This document shows positions 62,415 through 64,000 of a stretch of 64,000 nucleotides of DNA, piece after piece. Position 1 is the first letter of the stretch, and each line of letters begins with the position of its first letter. A program made the translations under genes and the position numbers. The notes under the pieces are model-generated. The model had not been told where the DNA came from and did not search any database. It saw nothing but the letters and a program-made list of their open reading frames with translations. The stretch is from Cladorhizidae sp. MBARI D1340-BT2. Its lineage: Eukaryota > Porifera > Demospongiae > Poecilosclerida > Cladorhizidae. The stretch is taken from the NCBI GenBank assembly GCA_028752905.1, contig JAQNBH010000003.1:27716502-27780501 (forward strand). The letters run 5' to 3'.

Positions 62415-64000
62415 GTGGTAAGGTTTGGGATTTTTCCTGGCGTTTTCCAGTTGCCAAAGCGGTGGCCTGCCAGTGAAAAACCACTACATTTATTGATAAT
62501 CTGTTCACATGTTGCAGATAAGGGCCTTCTCTATCAGTTGACAAAATCTGGGACTTTGGTCTTGTTAATTAGGGCAGTTATGAATTGTACTCTTACTTGA
62601 TGCTAAACATGTTCTTGATATTTGCCCTAATTTGGTCTATATGTTTCTCATTTCCCCCCCGAAAATCTTGTTTTTTTGCCGTGAAGCTCATAACTTTTCT
62701 ATACTTTACCCAAAAAAGATATTTTAATATCACCGGATAGCCCTTCTAATTATCTGTCTTTTGTACGTGCCAAAATTTTGAGTACTCTAAGTATTAGGAA
62801 GTTATGGTGATTTGAAGTGGTAAGGTTTGTGATTTTTCCTGGCGTTTTCCAGTTGCCAAAGCGGTGGCCTGCCAGTGAAAAACCACTACATTTATTGATA
62901 ATCTGTTCACATTTTGCAGATAAGGGCCTTCTCTATCAGTTGACAAAATCTGGGACTTTGGTCTTGTTAATTAGGGCAGTTATGAATTGTACTCTTACTT
63001 GATGCTAAACATGTTCTTGATATTTGCCCTAATTTGGTCTATATGTTTCTCATTTTCCCCCCGAAAATCTTGTTTTTTGACCGTGAAGCTCATAACTATT
63101 CTACACTTTACCCAAAAAAGATAATTTTAATATCACCGAATAGCCCTTCTAATTATCTGTCTTTTGTACGTGCCAAAATTTTGAGTACTCTAAGTATTAG
63201 GAAGTTATGGTGATTTGAAGTGGTAAGGTTTGTGATTTTTCCTGGCGTTTTCCAGTTGCCAAAGCGGTGGCCTGCCAGTGAAAAACCACTACATTTATTG
63301 ATAATCTGTTCACATTTTGCAGATAAGGGCCTTCTCTATCAGTTGACAAAATCTGGGACTTTGGTCTTGTTAATTAGGGCAGTTATGAATTGTACTCTTA
63401 CTTGATGCTAAACATGTTCTTGATATTTGCCCTAATTTGGTCTATATGTTTCTCATTTTCCCCCCGAAAATCTTGTTTTTTGACCGTGAAGCTCATAACT
63501 ATTCTACACTTTACCCAAAAAAGATAATTTTTATATCATCGGATAGCCCTTCTAATTATCTATCTTTTGTACGTGCCAAAATTTTGAGTACTCTAAGTAT
63601 TAGCAAGTTATGGTGATTTGAAGTGGTAAGGTTTGTGATTTTTCCTGGCGTTTTCCAGTTGCCAAAGCGGTGGCCTGCCAGTGAAAAACCACTACATTTA
63701 TTGATAATCTGTTCACATGTTGCAGATAAGGGCCTTCTCTATCAGTTGACAAAATCTGGGACTTTGGTCTTGTTAATTAGGGCAGTTATGAATTGTACTC
63801 TTACTTGATGCTAAACATGTTCTTGATATTTGCCCTAATTTGGTCTATATGTTTCTCATTTTCCCCCCGAAAATCTTGTTTTTTGACCGTGAAGCTCATA
63901 ACTATTCTACACTTTACCCAAAAAAGATAATTTTTATATCATCGGATAGCCCTTCTAATTATCTATCTTTTGTACGTACTAAAATTTTGAGTACTCTAAG
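62415..64000 (+). repeat. Return to block C-type satellite at right edge
   Basis: Heads G (402 bp), F, F, X with tails one-base deletion, m323 A, m385 C and m358 T. This parallels 45900-47485 at a constant offset of 16,515 bp and I saw no difference. The last monomer (from 63623) is cut at m378 by the window edge. By analogy the next monomer should carry an L head. Confidence 0.85.

Larger units (their letters stand above)
1..64000 (+). repeat. 403-bp satellite DNA array, about 159 head-to-tail copies
   Basis: The same 403-bp unit recurs from the first to the last base. The phase used here gives m1 at 368, 771, 1174 and so on to 63623, with 141 spacings of 403 and 16 of 402, which accounts exactly for the window length. 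All copies point the same way and I saw no foreign insertion, inversion or gap. Two typical neighbouring variants differ at roughly ten sites, about 97% identity, while copies at equivalent HOR positions look identical or nearly so. This is the pattern of a eukaryotic satellite homogenised by unequal exchange and conversion. Centromeric or pericentromeric location is inference. I do not recognise the family and cannot name the species. Confidence 0.98.

Noticed and set aside
1..64000. CRISPR-like or phage-like regular repetition
   Set aside because: There are no unique spacers: the whole 403-bp period is repeat. No cas genes or other genes are present.
1..64000. Transposable element with terminal repeats
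   Set aside because: No terminal inverted repeats, target-site duplications, poly-A tail or transposase/reverse-transcriptase coding were seen. A satellite of transposon origin cannot be excluded, but nothing here shows it.
1..64000. rDNA intergenic spacer repeats or 5S/tRNA-derived satellite
   Set aside because: No rRNA or tRNA segment, such as A and B boxes in the right spacing or 5S internal control elements, was recognised in the monomer on either strand.

Overview
The whole 64,000-base window is one uninterrupted tandem array of a satellite DNA. The monomer is 403 bp (402 bp in 16 copies), about 35% G+C in the copy I counted (1980-2382), and every copy lies head-to-tail in the same orientation. 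There are 157 complete monomers plus a partial one at each end (1-367 and 63623-64000). I see no credible protein-coding gene, RNA gene, transposon, CRISPR array or non-satellite spacer. This points to eukaryotic heterochromatin, plausibly centromeric or pericentromeric, in a long-read-quality assembly. The sequence alone does not name the species, nor even plant versus animal. In all entries m1 is the first base of the monomer phase used here (window positions 368, 771, 1174 and so on) and m403 the last. || The monomer has two unlike parts. m101-m239 looks invariant in every copy I read, and m15-m100 has only four variable sites. m240-m390 carries about 36 variable sites, including a ten-base stretch (m317-m326) where eight positions vary. 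Head alleles are: F (m14 T, m97 T, m100 G; 81 copies), S (m100 T; 30), G (m14 G, m97 G; 24), L (G plus m4 T; 11), Y (m14 G, m97 T; 5), X (m14 T, m97 G; 4), and P (F plus m49 G; 3). || Variants recur in ordered higher-order repeats (HORs) that change along the window. Block A (1 to about 5.4 kb) is a 7-monomer HOR of 2,821 bp. Block B (5.2-31.0 kb) is a 14-monomer HOR of 5,641 bp with shortened 9-, 7- and 5-monomer derivatives. Block C (31.0-49.9 kb) is a related 13-monomer HOR of 5,238 bp with 12-, 11- and 5-monomer derivatives. Block D (49.9-62.4 kb) is a 7-monomer HOR of 2,819-2,820 bp in 4.4 copies. At 62.2 kb the array returns to block C type, matching 45.7-47.5 kb. Several monomers are visible chimeras of two variants and mark sites of past unequal exchange or gene conversion. 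|| No genes work together here. The biological content is the repeat and its recombination history. The best candidate for an undescribed functional element is the invariant 139-bp block with an imperfect inverted repeat inside it, repeated about 158 times. Allele and HOR calls were made by eye, so counts may be off by a few.
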